NCBI GenBank assembly: GCA_963764695.1
Contig: CAVXTW010000003.1
Span: forward strand, 434,001 to 498,000
Length of the DNA stretch: 64,000 nucleotides
Source of the DNA: DATFRY01 sp963764695
GTDB taxonomy: Bacteria; Myxococcota_A; Polyangia; Haliangiales; Haliangiaceae
Direction: 5' to 3'
Shown piece after piece: positions 38,985 to 48,111 of this stretch (position 1 is its first letter; each line of letters begins with the position of its first letter). The position numbers and the translations under genes are program-made. The notes beneath the pieces are model-generated. The model saw nothing but the letters and a program-made list of their open reading frames with translations. It was not told the origin of the DNA and ran no database searches.

Positions 38985-41633
38985 TCCACCGTGATCGACT
39001 TGCTCACGTTCTTCGGAACATCCGGGTGCACCCCGTGCTCCTGGATGCCGAGCTGGTCGAGGTAGTCCGCCTTGCGCACGCTCATCTCGAGGGCGAGGCG
39101 CTGCAGGGCGACGGTGGCGGAGAAGGCGGCCATCAGGTTGTCGTTTGTGCGCGGCAAGGTGATGTAGACCCAGCGGTAGTGGTCGTTGCCGGCGGGTGAC
39201 TTGGAGGCGGCGTCGTGCAGGCCGGGGTGCTCCTCGGCCACGATCACGGTCATGGCGCCGCGGATCTTGTGGGTGTTGATCTGCGAGACAGTGAGGGCGA
39301 CGTCGCGCTCGTCCGGGCCGGTGATGTAGATGAGCGGGTAGTCCTGGTACAGCGATTCGATCAGGCGGGCGGGCGCGGCGGCGCCGTCGAGCAGCGCTCG
39401 CTCCTCGGCGCCGAGGGCGAACGGCGTGTGGCGCGGCGCGAACACGGCGTCGGTGACCGCCTGCACCAGGCTCTGCACCGCCTCGGGACCCAGTCCCTGG
39501 CGAGTGGCGCGGGCCGCCAGAGTCGCCGGCGGTGCGGCCGACCGCCTCGAGCAGCGACTGCACCTGGGCCGGGCCGAGCACGGTGTTGAAGCCGAGGATC
39601 GTGTTGGGGCCGTGCTTGAACTCCGAGCCCTCGATCCCCTCGGCGTGGTTGAGCACGATCTCGCGGATCTTGAGCGCGCCCTCCATGGCGATCGCTGTCA
39701 TGCGCGTGGCCAGCAGGTGGATGCTCGGACACAGGTACAGCAGCTGCGCGGCCCGCTCGACCGACGCCGCGGTGGCCTCGAAGGTCTCGCGGATGAGGGC
39801 AGGCAGGCTGGCCAGGTGCTCGCGCCGCCGGTCGAGGTCGCGGGCGCGGCCGGCGCCGTCCCCCTCCCCCGCCTCGAGGCGGCGCTCGGCCAGCGCCAGC
39901 GCGAGGCAGTAGAACACCGCCATCTGGTTGACGAAGCTCTTGGTCGCCGGGACCGCGATCTCCGGCCCGCAGCGCAGCGGGATGACCACCTCCGCCTTCT
40001 CCTGGGCCAGCGTCGAGTTGAGGTTGTTGACCAGGGCGACGCGCGCGATGCGGCGGCCGCTCGCGATCACGTCGTTCATCACATCGATCAGATCCTTTGT
40101 CTCGCCGCTCTGGCTGACCGCGACGAGGAGATCGCCGTCGCGCAGCGAGCGCGACAGCGCGCCGCGGAACTCGCCGGGCAGGACCGGGTGCAGCTGCACG
40201 TGGGCCAGCTCGTTGAAGAACAGGCTGGCCGCCTTGGCCGCGTGATAGCTCGAGCCGCAGCAGACCACCAGGATGCGCCCTCCCTCGGCCAGCGACGCCA
40301 TGCATCGATCCAGAAACCCGGCCACCGCGGCGCTGAACTCGCGCACCTCCTCGCGCTCGAGCAGCACGTCGAGCAGGCGCACGGCGATCCGGTCGTCGTC
40401 GTCGCGGCCCAGCAGCAGGAGATCGGCCAGCAGCCCGGCCTCCGACGAGACCAGCCGCTCGGCCAGCGCCTCGGGCGGAGCGTCGGTGCCGCGCGCCTTG
40501 AGCTCCGGCGACACCCCGGCCAGAAGCGCGCGGAACGGCGCCGAGTCGACGAGGTCGTGAAAGCCGCGGGCCAGCTCGTCGTCGGAGGCCTGGTCGCGCA
40601 GCCGGTCGAGCCGCGCCACCAGCTCGCCTATCTCGGCGGCCGGGCGCGCCTCCAGCGCCGGGTTGAGCAGCCGGTGCGCCTCGGTGCCGCCGCGAAACAG
40701 CGTGATGACGTTGCGGCAGGTCGCCTCCTGGCTGGCGATCTCCTGGTCCATGAATGTGGAGAAGCGCGGCGACAGCGCCGCGTCCTTGGCGCGCAGGCGG
40801 CTGCGCACCGGCTCGCGGGCGATGACCTCGCCGGCCCGGTAGCTGCGCTTGCCCTCCGGCGTGGCGACGGTGCGATCGACGACGGAGAACAGCTGGTAGC
40901 CGGTCGGGTCGTACTCGATGCACTCACCCTCGGCCAGCGGCACCAGCACGCGGGTCAGCTTGAGCACCGCCGACAGGTCCGACGACGCGATGGCGAACCG
41001 GCCGCCGTCGGCGTCCTTGCCCAGCCCGAAGTAGAGGCTCGAGCCCTGCTTGATCGACCACAGGAGGTGCGTCACCGGATCGATCACCACGGCGGCGTAC
41101 GACCCCTCCAGCCGCTGGGCCGCGCGCAGGATGGCCGCGCGCATGGCGGCGCGCCGCGCCTCGCGCTCCATCCGCGCCGACTCCGGCAGCGCCGACAGCT
41201 CCACTTGTAGATAGTGCTCGATGGTGTGGACCACCATCTCGCCGTCGTTGTCCGACAGGACCGCGTGCCCCTCGCTGCGCAGCCACTGCTTGAGCTGGTC
41301 GCAGTTGGTCACGTTGCCGTTGTGGGCGCCGTAGAGGAACACCTTGCAGCGCACCACGTGCGGCTGCGCATTCTCGTCGGTGACCGCGCCGAAGGTGGCC
41401 CAGCGGACCTGGCCGCAGAACAGGTGCCCCGACTCGTGCACGATGCCGAGCTGATGCACCATGGCCGACGGCGCGCCCACGCCCTTGCGCAGGCGCACGT
41501 CGAGGTCGGCGCCCTGGAACGCGCCGCCGGTGGAGTCGTAGCCGCGATACTCGAGGGTGCGCAGCAGCTCGGCCGCGACCATCCCGAGGTCGCGACGCTG
41601 TTTCTCGTACACCAGACCGATGACGCCGCACAT
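38981..41633 (-). CDS. Enlarged GlmS-like protein: glutamine amidotransferase plus two SIS domains, one +1 frameshift
   Basis: 883 residues after removing one base at about 39523 (giving ATLAARATRQGLGPEAVQSL). The N-terminus is MCGVIGLVY, so Cys2 would be the glutaminase nucleophile; RWATFG and AHNGNVTN are the later amidotransferase motifs. SIS domain 1 has LVVCCGSSYHAAKAAS and VAVSQSGETKDLIDV; SIS domain 2 has LIYITGPDERDVALTVSQIN and ends DVPKNVSKSITVD as in GlmS. Unlike E. coli GlmS (609 residues) there is an extra helical insert of roughly 200 residues (about 310-500) before SIS 1. Relatives annotated as glucosamine-6-phosphate synthetases make amino sugars from fructose 6-phosphate. Whether this is the main GlmS or a specialised paralogue is unclear. 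Confidence 0.85.
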
Positions 41634-41706
41634 GATCGGCGCACTATATCCGAACTGGCCACGGCCGGGCCTCGGGCCGCCGGAGCTCCCAGGCTATCCT
41701 GGCCGG

Positions 41707-42522
41707 ATGGTCCTGGAAGCCTGGCTGGAGGAGATCGACCACCGCAACGCCGACAACGTCAGCCGCACCGGGAGCTACCTGGAGCTCTACGACTGGACGG
41801 CGGCGAACGGCCGCGAGCTGCCCTGGCTGCTCATGGCCCACCTGGTGTCGCGCAACGCCGGTTATCTCATGAGCGATCTGGCCCGCTCGATCGACGGCAA
41901 GGCGGGCGCCGCCGATCCGGCGCTGCGCGGCGCGATGGAGAATCTCATGGCGCTGCTCGAGCGCGCCAACTTCCTCATCTTCCACGACGCCTGGCACCAC
42001 GTCCTGCACCACCTGCTCGGCCGCACCGCCCAGCTGACCGGCCCGCGCACGCCGCGCTTCATGATCGACGCCTGGCAGCGGCACGAGCGGCACGACCACT
42101 CCGACGAGCGACCGCTGGTGCTCGATCTGGTCCACAACGAGCAGCACCTGATCGAGCGCCGCGCCGTGCACCACGCGGACCTCGCCGCCGGCCTGCGCCT
42201 CCTGCAGTGGATCGAGCTGTCCGGCCGCGAGAAGCCGCTGCACTTCCCGATCGACGGTGCGCCCGCCATCACCGTCGGCGGGTTCGCCCTCGTCGAGCGC
42301 CGCATCGCCGCCGGCGCCCGCATCTTCGACGAGGTGCTCGCCGACCGCGACCGGCGCGCCGCCCTGGTCGCCTGGGCCCGGGCCCACCCGCACACCGGCT
42401 CGCGAACGATCCACGGCGGCAAGCCGGGCCCGACAATCCGCGAGGCCTGGCCGGTCGAGCGCGTCCGCGGCCTGTGGAGCGGCGTGCACGCGCCCCCCGA
42501 GGCGGATCCGCTCTACCCGTAG
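41707..42522 (+). CDS. DUF2515-like protein
   Basis: 271 residues. Conserved-looking segments are NADNVSRTGSYLELYDW, ENLMALLERANFLIFHDAWH, LVLDLVHNEQHLIERRAVHH and the C-terminal RTIHGGKPGPTIREAW. The NxxQHxIE motif resembles the DUF2515 family as I recall it. No signal peptide or known catalytic site. It is divergent from the GlmS-like gene with only ~70 bases between the starts, so the promoters overlap. No function can be assigned. Confidence 0.65.
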   Translation: MVLEAWLEEIDHRNADNVSRTGSYLELYDWTAANGRELPWLLMAHLVSRNAGYLMSDLARSIDGKAGAADPALRGAMENLMALLERANFLIFHDAWHHVLHHLLGRTAQLTGPRTPRFMIDAWQRHERHDHSDERPLVLDLVHNEQHLIERRAVHHADLAAGLRLLQWIELSGREKPLHFPIDGAPAITVGGFALVERRIAAGARIFDEVLADRDRRAALVAWARAHPHTGSRTIHGGKPGPTIREAWPVERVRGLWSGVHAPPEADPLYP

Positions 42523-42548
42523 AAGCCGAGTTGACAGGAGCGCGCACC

Positions 42549-42842
42549 ATGGGCCTGACCCGGCAGAGCGTCCAGCTCACCACGGACGCGCTGGAGCGCG
42601 CCGGCTTCGTCGAGTACGCACCCAACCCGCACCATCGCCGAGCCAAGCTGATCGCCATCACCGCGTCCGGGCGCAGGGCGCTGCGGCGGGTCGAGGCGCG
42701 CCAGGCCACCTGGGCCAACCGGCTGAGCGACGGCATCGAGCTGCGCGCCCTGCGCGCGGCGCGAGACGGCCTGATGAACGTCCGCCTGGCCCTCGAACAG
42801 GATCGAGCCTCACCCCGCGCGCGGGCGAGGCGAAGGAGGTGA
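42549..42842 (+). pseudogene. Truncated MarR-family regulator
   Basis: 97 residues covering only the second half of a MarR protein: the recognition helix MGLTRQSVQLTTDALERAG, the wing FVEYAPNPHHRRAKLIAIT, and part of the C-terminal dimer helix. The first ~55 residues expected in the family are absent; the ATG used sits in the middle of the helix-turn-helix. Traces in frame just before it (ELTGART) look like a remnant of the first helix, so a deletion near 42525-42545 is likely, either real or an assembly join. It ends four bases before the VOC gene. Confidence 0.7.
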
Positions 42843-42846
42843 ACCG

Positions 42847-43440
42847 ATGAGCGGTGTGATGACGATTCCCGTGCTGCCGTGCGCCTCGCTGCCCGAGACC
42901 CTGGCCTTCTACAAGACCCTCGGCTTCGAGGTCACCCACGAGCAATCCACCCCCAACGTGTACGGCGCGATCCGCCGCGGCGAGATCAACCTTCATTTCA
43001 TGGGCATCAGGGGCCTGAACCCGGCCGAGGCGTACAGCGTCTGCCTGGTCATGGTGCCGGAGGTCGAGAGCCTGCACCGGACCTTCGCGGGTGGCCTGCG
43101 CGAGGCCTACGGAAAGGTGCCGCTGGCCGGCCTGCCCCGCATCTCGCGCCTGAAGCCGGGCCAGAGCCGGTTCACCGTCGTCGATGTCGCCGGCAACTCG
43201 GTCATCTACATCAGGCAGGACGCGCCCGATGACTACGACGAGGGGAAGGAGCCGGGCGATCCGCTCGAGCGCGCGCGCGCCCTGCTCGCCCGGGCCGAGA
43301 TCGCGATCGCGCAGGGCGACCTGGCCCGGGCTCACGCCGCGCGAACCGAGGTCGACCAGCTCCCCCTCGACGAGGAGCAGCGGCAGGCGCTGGCCGTCGA
43401 GCTCGACAGGTTGAGCGCGCTCGAGCGCACTCAGGTGTAG
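42847..43440 (+). CDS. VOC (glyoxalase/bleomycin-resistance) family protein
   Basis: 197 residues after GGAGGTGAACCG. The first 120 residues form one VOC module: PVLPCASLPETLAFYKTLGF, GEINLHFMGI, and FTVVDVAGNSVIYI, with His and Glu in plausible metal positions. A C-terminal helical pair (LLARAEIAIAQGDLARAHAA and LPLDEEQRQALAVELDRL) is not part of the domain. With a MarR remnant just upstream, a role in resistance or detoxification is a fair guess. The substrate is unknown. Confidence 0.82.
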   Translation: MSGVMTIPVLPCASLPETLAFYKTLGFEVTHEQSTPNVYGAIRRGEINLHFMGIRGLNPAEAYSVCLVMVPEVESLHRTFAGGLREAYGKVPLAGLPRISRLKPGQSRFTVVDVAGNSVIYIRQDAPDDYDEGKEPGDPLERARALLARAEIAIAQGDLARAHAARTEVDQLPLDEEQRQALAVELDRLSALERTQV

Positions 43441-43475
43441 CCGTCGGCGCCACGAGAGCCTGGTACAATGGTTGC

Positions 43476-43898
43476 GTGGTGAGCGAGCCGTCCCAGCGCC
43501 AGCTGCGCGTCCTCGTGGTCGACGACGAGTCGTACAACCTGGACACGTTTCGGCGCGTCTTCCGGCGCGATCTGGCCATGAGCTTCGCCACCGGGGCCGA
43601 GCAGGCGCTCGAGCTCCTGAGCAGCGACGAGTACGACGTGCTGGTGACCGATCACGCGATGCCCGGGCTGACGGGAGTCGAGCTCCTGCGCCGCGTGCGC
43701 GACACCTACCCTCGCCTCGGACGGGTGATGGTCACGGCCCACGCGGAGCTGCCGGAGGTGCGCGAGGCCTTCGAAACCGGTGTCTCGACCGCCGTCGTCA
43801 TGAAACCATGGCGCAAGGAGGAGCTCCTCCATTGGATTCACCACGCGGCGAAGATACGGCGGCCCCAGCAGGAGCAGGACCCCGGGACCAGGAGCTGA
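43476..43898 (+). CDS. Single-domain response regulator (CheY-like)
   Basis: 140 residues from GTG 43476. Receiver motifs: acidic pair in VLVVDDESYNL, phospho-acceptor Asp in YDVLVTDHAMPG, Thr in RVMVTAHAE, and Lys in VVMKPWRKEEL. No output domain. Its 3' end overlaps a histidine kinase gene by ~90 bases in another frame; the two are the likely pair. Without an output domain the phosphate signal probably goes to a binding partner or a relay. Confidence 0.9.
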   Translation: MVSEPSQRQLRVLVVDDESYNLDTFRRVFRRDLAMSFATGAEQALELLSSDEYDVLVTDHAMPGLTGVELLRRVRDTYPRLGRVMVTAHAELPEVREAFETGVSTAVVMKPWRKEELLHWIHHAAKIRRPQQEQDPGTRS

Positions 43899-45295
43899 GC
43901 GCCAGGCGCGAGCAGGCCTGGCACGCCGATCGTCTGTCGCGCGAGCGGCCCACCGCGCTCGCGGGCGTCGCGCTGGGCGGGTCGCTGATGATGGTGTGGG
44001 GCCTGCTCGACTACTTCCTCGAGCGGCGCTGGTTCGAGCTGTTCATGTCGCTGCGCCTGGGCAGCGCCGCGCTGCTGGTGCCGCTCGGCGTCGCGATGTG
44101 GCGCAGTCGCAACCTCACGGTCATCCGGCTGGCGGTGGTGGCGGCGCTCGCGCTCCTGGGCGTGGCGCTCTCGATCATGCTGCCCCGCCTGGACACTGGA
44201 TTTGCGCTCTACCTGCTCGGCTTCTCGCTCCTGTTCTGGGGCACGGGCGTGCTGCTGTCCTGGCCGGTGTGGTGCGCGGCGGTGGCCTATGGCCTGAACA
44301 TCGCGGCCTACGCCGGCGGGCAGCTGGCCTACGACGGGCCGCGCACCGCCGCCGAGGTGTGGGGCGGACTGTTCTATCTCACGTCAGCGGCGGTGATCGC
44401 GCTGACCCTCAGCGCGCTCAAGCTCCGCCTCGAGCGGCGCAACCTGGACCTCGCCTTCAGCCTGGGCGAGCGCAACGAGGAGCTGGGCGCGGCGCTGGTG
44501 GAGCTGGCCGCCGCGCAGGCCCGCCTGGTGCAGAGCGAGAAGCAGTCCGCGCTGGGGCGCCTGCTGGCCGGGCTCTCGCACGAGCTCAACAACCCGGTCA
44601 ACATCATCGCCAACAACCTCGAGCCGGTGCGCGGCTACGTCAACGTGCTGGCCAGGGTGGCGGACCAGTGCGAAGAGCTGCGCGACGCCACGCCGGAGCT
44701 CGACCGCGCGCTGGCCGAGATCGCGCCGCGCGACGAGCTGAGCTTCGTGGTGGCCGACGTGCGCTCCGCCATCGACGCCATCGAGTCCGGCTCCGACCGC
44801 ATGCGACAGGTCCACGGCGATCTGCGCGCCTTCATCCGCGGCGACGCCGCCCGCCCGGAGAGCGGCGACGTGTCGGTCGGCCTGCGCGCGACCGTGGACA
44901 TGCTGCGCCGCGGGTTGCGCGCCGAGATCAGCATCGACGCGACCTACGCCGAATTGCCGCCGGTGCGCCACGAGCCCGGGCCGCTCAACCAGGTCTTCTT
45001 CAACCTGATCCAGAACGCCATCGACGCGGTCGGCGAGCGCGGCCGGGTGGAGGTGGCCAGCCGGGTGGCCGGCGAGGCGGTCGAGATCGTCGTGTCCGAC
45101 AGCGGGCCGGGCCTCTCGGAGCGCGCGCTGGCCCACCTGTTCGAGCCGTTCTTCACCACCAAGCCGGTGCGCAAGGGGACCGGGCTCGGCCTGGCCATCT
45201 CCAAACAGATCGTGGAGCGCCAGGGCGGACAGATCGAGCTGGCCGACCCGCGCACCGCCACGTTCATCGTGCGGCTGCCGATCGCCGCCGGATAG
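43808..45295 (+). CDS. Membrane histidine kinase
   Basis: About 495 residues if started at ATG 43808; a TTG at 43832 has the better ribosome-binding site (AAGGAGG). Six hydrophobic segments (about 55-220, for example MRLGSAALLVPLGVAMW-like stretches and YLLGFSLLFWGTGVLL) are followed by a coiled coil and the kinase core. The core has H-box LGRLLAGLSHELNNPVNIIA, N-box FFNLIQNAIDAVG, G1 VVSDSGPGLS, F-box FEPFFTTK, and G2 GTGLGLAIS. No periplasmic sensor domain. It overlaps the CheY-like gene and converges on the ceramidase gene, overlapping it by ~30 bases. Confidence 0.9.
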   Translation: MAQGGAPPLDSPRGEDTAAPAGAGPRDQELSARREQAWHADRLSRERPTALAGVALGGSLMMVWGLLDYFLERRWFELFMSLRLGSAALLVPLGVAMWRSRNLTVIRLAVVAALALLGVALSIMLPRLDTGFALYLLGFSLLFWGTGVLLSWPVWCAAVAYGLNIAAYAGGQLAYDGPRTAAEVWGGLFYLTSAAVIALTLSALKLRLERRNLDLAFSLGERNEELGAALVELAAAQARLVQSEKQSALGRLLAGLSHELNNPVNIIANNLEPVRGYVNVLARVADQCEELRDATPELDRALAEIAPRDELSFVVADVRSAIDAIESGSDRMRQVHGDLRAFIRGDAARPESGDVSVGLRATVDMLRRGLRAEISIDATYAELPPVRHEPGPLNQVFFNLIQNAIDAVGERGRVEVASRVAGEAVEIVVSDSGPGLSERALAHLFEPFFTTKPVRKGTGLGLAISKQIVERQGGQIELADPRTATFIVRLPIAAG

Positions 45296-47884
45296 TCGGC
45301 AGCGCGGGCGCCGCGGCGCCGGTGTTGCCGAAGCGATCGGTCACGCGCACCTGGACCACCGTGGCACCGGCGCGCGCGGTCACCTGGGCCCGCCCCGGCG
45401 CGGTGAGTTTCACCTCCGGGAACGAGTCGTCGGGCCCCGCGTCGTACTCGAGCACCACCGCGACCGGTCCGCGGCGAAGCACCACCAGCTGGTTGGAGCT
45501 GCCCTCGAGGTCGAGCAGACGCCAGCCCTCGGGCGCGGCGTAGCCGGCGTCGATGGTCACCGCGCGGCCGGCGGTCGTCGCCGTGACACTGACCGGGCCG
45601 GCGACCACGTCGAACGGGCGGCTGGCCACGGTGTAGCCGGTGCCGGTCACCTGGAAGCGGTAGCGGCCCAGCGGCAGTCCGGCGCGGTCCTCCAGATCGC
45701 CGTCGGTCGCGACCGCCTGCCACTCGACGATCCAGTGGTGGGTGCGAGGCTCGCCGCGCACGCGCCGGTGCGGCTCCGGCGTCCAGTAGAGCAGCAGATC
45801 ACCGTCGGTGACGGCGCGGCCGCCGGACCGGGTCACGTCGGCGAAGACGCCCGGCCCGGTCTCCCGCTGCAAGACCACACGCGGCGTGCCGGCCAGCGGG
45901 TCCTCGCCGATCCAGACGAAGCGGGCCACGCCGGCCACGCGCGGGATGGTCGCGTCCGGCTGCGCGCCGGCCAGCGCGATCCGGTTGCGCACGTAGAGAC
46001 CGTCGAACAGCGGATCCGGAACCGTGCCGGCCAGCGGGGCCGGATCCGGCGAGGGGACGTCGCTGTCGTCGACCGCCGGCGTCGCCACCCGCTCCGCGCC
46101 GCCGGCCGCCGCGTCCTCGCGCTCGTCGGTGACCGCCAGCGCCAGCACCTCGGCCGCGCGCTCGGCCACGTACTCCCCCTCCAGCGGCCCCCATGTGTTG
46201 ATCGACGGCTCGTAGCCGCCCTGCAGCCAGTCGTCGGCGCGCAGCAGAGTATCCGACGTGGCCCTGGGCGTAGCCGACCACGATGGTGCGCTCCGGCGCC
46301 ACCGGCGACAGCTCGCGCACCCGGTCGGCCAGCAGGGTCAGCGGCTCGCCCGGCAAGGTGGCGATGACGTGCTCGCCCAGGCGCACCGCGCTGACCGTCG
46401 TGCGCGTCGAGCTGCAGAGCGGCGCCTGGCCGAAGTCGGTCCCGAGCAGCGGGCCCAGGATCGACGACGCGACATCGATGCGGGCGCAGGAGCTGTACGG
46501 CGACAGACCGGACGTGTTCCACATCGACGCGGGCGGGAAGACCGGGTCCGCGTCGCTGCCGCACAGGGCGGCGCCGACCGGCGCGTTGAACTCGTCGATC
46601 GGCGACAGCACCGCGCCGTCGTCGCCGAACACGGCGCGGTCGCACTCGCGTCCCTCGGTGAACGGGGCGTAGGCCAGGTCGCCGCCGCGCACCGCGAAGG
46701 TGCGGGCGTCCGGACCGAGCACGACCGAGCGCGTGACCGCCTCGATGGCGAGCGACTCGACCATCGACTTGCCGGCCCGCTCCCACGCGCCGCGCAGGAT
46801 CGGCGCGGCCAGGCGGCCCACGCTCTCGACGCGGGCGAAGTCGTAGAGCGGCTCGCCCTTCGCGGCCGGCGGCGCGACCCCGCCGCGCCCGGCCGGCGAC
46901 ACATCGCCGCCCGCGCCCTGGAGGTACATCACCACCACCGGCGTGTCAACCGGATCGAACGTCTCCTCGAGCGCGCGATCGATGGCGCCGGGCGCGTCGC
47001 CCGACATGAGCGGGTTGTCGGCGCCCAGCACGGTGCCGTGCATGCCGAAGATCGGCACCACCGCGATCGGCGCGCCGTCCTGGCCGTCCACGCGGATGAG
47101 CGCGAGCCAGTCATCGTCGCGGCTGCCGCCGGCCAGCTCGTCGTTCTCGCCCCGGCGGTCGCGGGTGACCGCGTCGTCCAGGTCGAACTCGCGCTCGAGC
47201 AGGACGCCGATGCGGGCCGGCCGGCGCGCCTCGAGCGCGGCCTCGGCCACCGCGACCAGCTGGTCGAGCAACGGCTCGCGGACCTGCCGGCGCAGGACGC
47301 CGCCGCCGACCGCGAGCTTCGGGTCGGCCGAGAACTGCATGGGTGTTGCGTGCGAGTGGGTGGTCGCAAACACCACCTTGCCCGCGTAGTCCGGCCCGAG
47401 CCGGGCCGTGACATCGGCTGTCAGCGCGTCGTCCGCGAAGATGAGGTCGGCCTTGATGATGACCACCGTGTCGCCCGGCGTGGTCAGGGCCAGCGCCTTG
47501 ACCCGGGGGAACGACTCGACCCCAATCGACGGGCTGAATGCTCCCGACAGCTCGGCGCTCCGGTCGTCGATCCTGCCGTCCGCCCCGGCAAAGCTTGCGC
47601 GCGACGTGTACCCGCCCAGAGCAGTGGAGATCGGCGAGATCAGAGGCGCTTCGGCGGCCCCGGCGGTGAGCGGGCCAGGCTCGACGGCGGCGCTCCCGGC
47701 TCCCGCGGTGGGCGGGAGCGGCTCGTAGTCGCAATGGGCGACCGAGGCGGGAGGGGCGGCGTCGGCCGCGGCGGCGTCGGGCGTCCCGGCGTCCGGTTGC
47801 TCGGAGCCGGATCCACCGTCGTCGCCGCCGCATGCGCAGACGAGAGTCAGAAACGGGATCAGCCGGACGGGCGTTCAACAGCAT
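45264..47884 (-). CDS. Neutral/alkaline ceramidase-family lipoprotein with two +1 frameshifts
   Basis: 872 residues after two single-base removals: one in CCGGCTG at about 47862-47866 (giving a lipoprotein signal LIPFLTLVCACGGDD) and one T at about 46251 (giving GHVGYLLRADDWLQGGYEP). Family motifs: ISTALGGYTSR, VVIIKADLIFADDALT, the zinc-binding VVFATTHSHATPMQF, PIFGMHGTVLG, catalytic-Ser region NPLMSGDAPG, and INTWGPLEGEYVA. A beta-rich C-terminal domain follows. Bacterial homologues hydrolyse ceramide. As a lipid-anchored, exported enzyme it would act on foreign or own sphingolipids; some myxobacteria make sphingolipids. Confidence 0.85.
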
Positions 47885-48111
47885 GGGGTCATGCTCGCAT
47901 GGCTCGCCCGATGCCCGCGCGCATCGTGACGGCCATGTGCAACTTGCGTACTTCGCGTTCATGCGGCTCTGAAAGCGCGGGCGTCCGCTCGCGAGCGGAT
48001 ACAAAATTCGATCGCCCCCGTGGCGGCCGGCGTATCCTGCGGCCGAGCGGCGGCGTACTTGCATATCGAACGTCCACCGTGAGGGGAACAGGCACAGGGG
48101 CGGAGGGGGCC

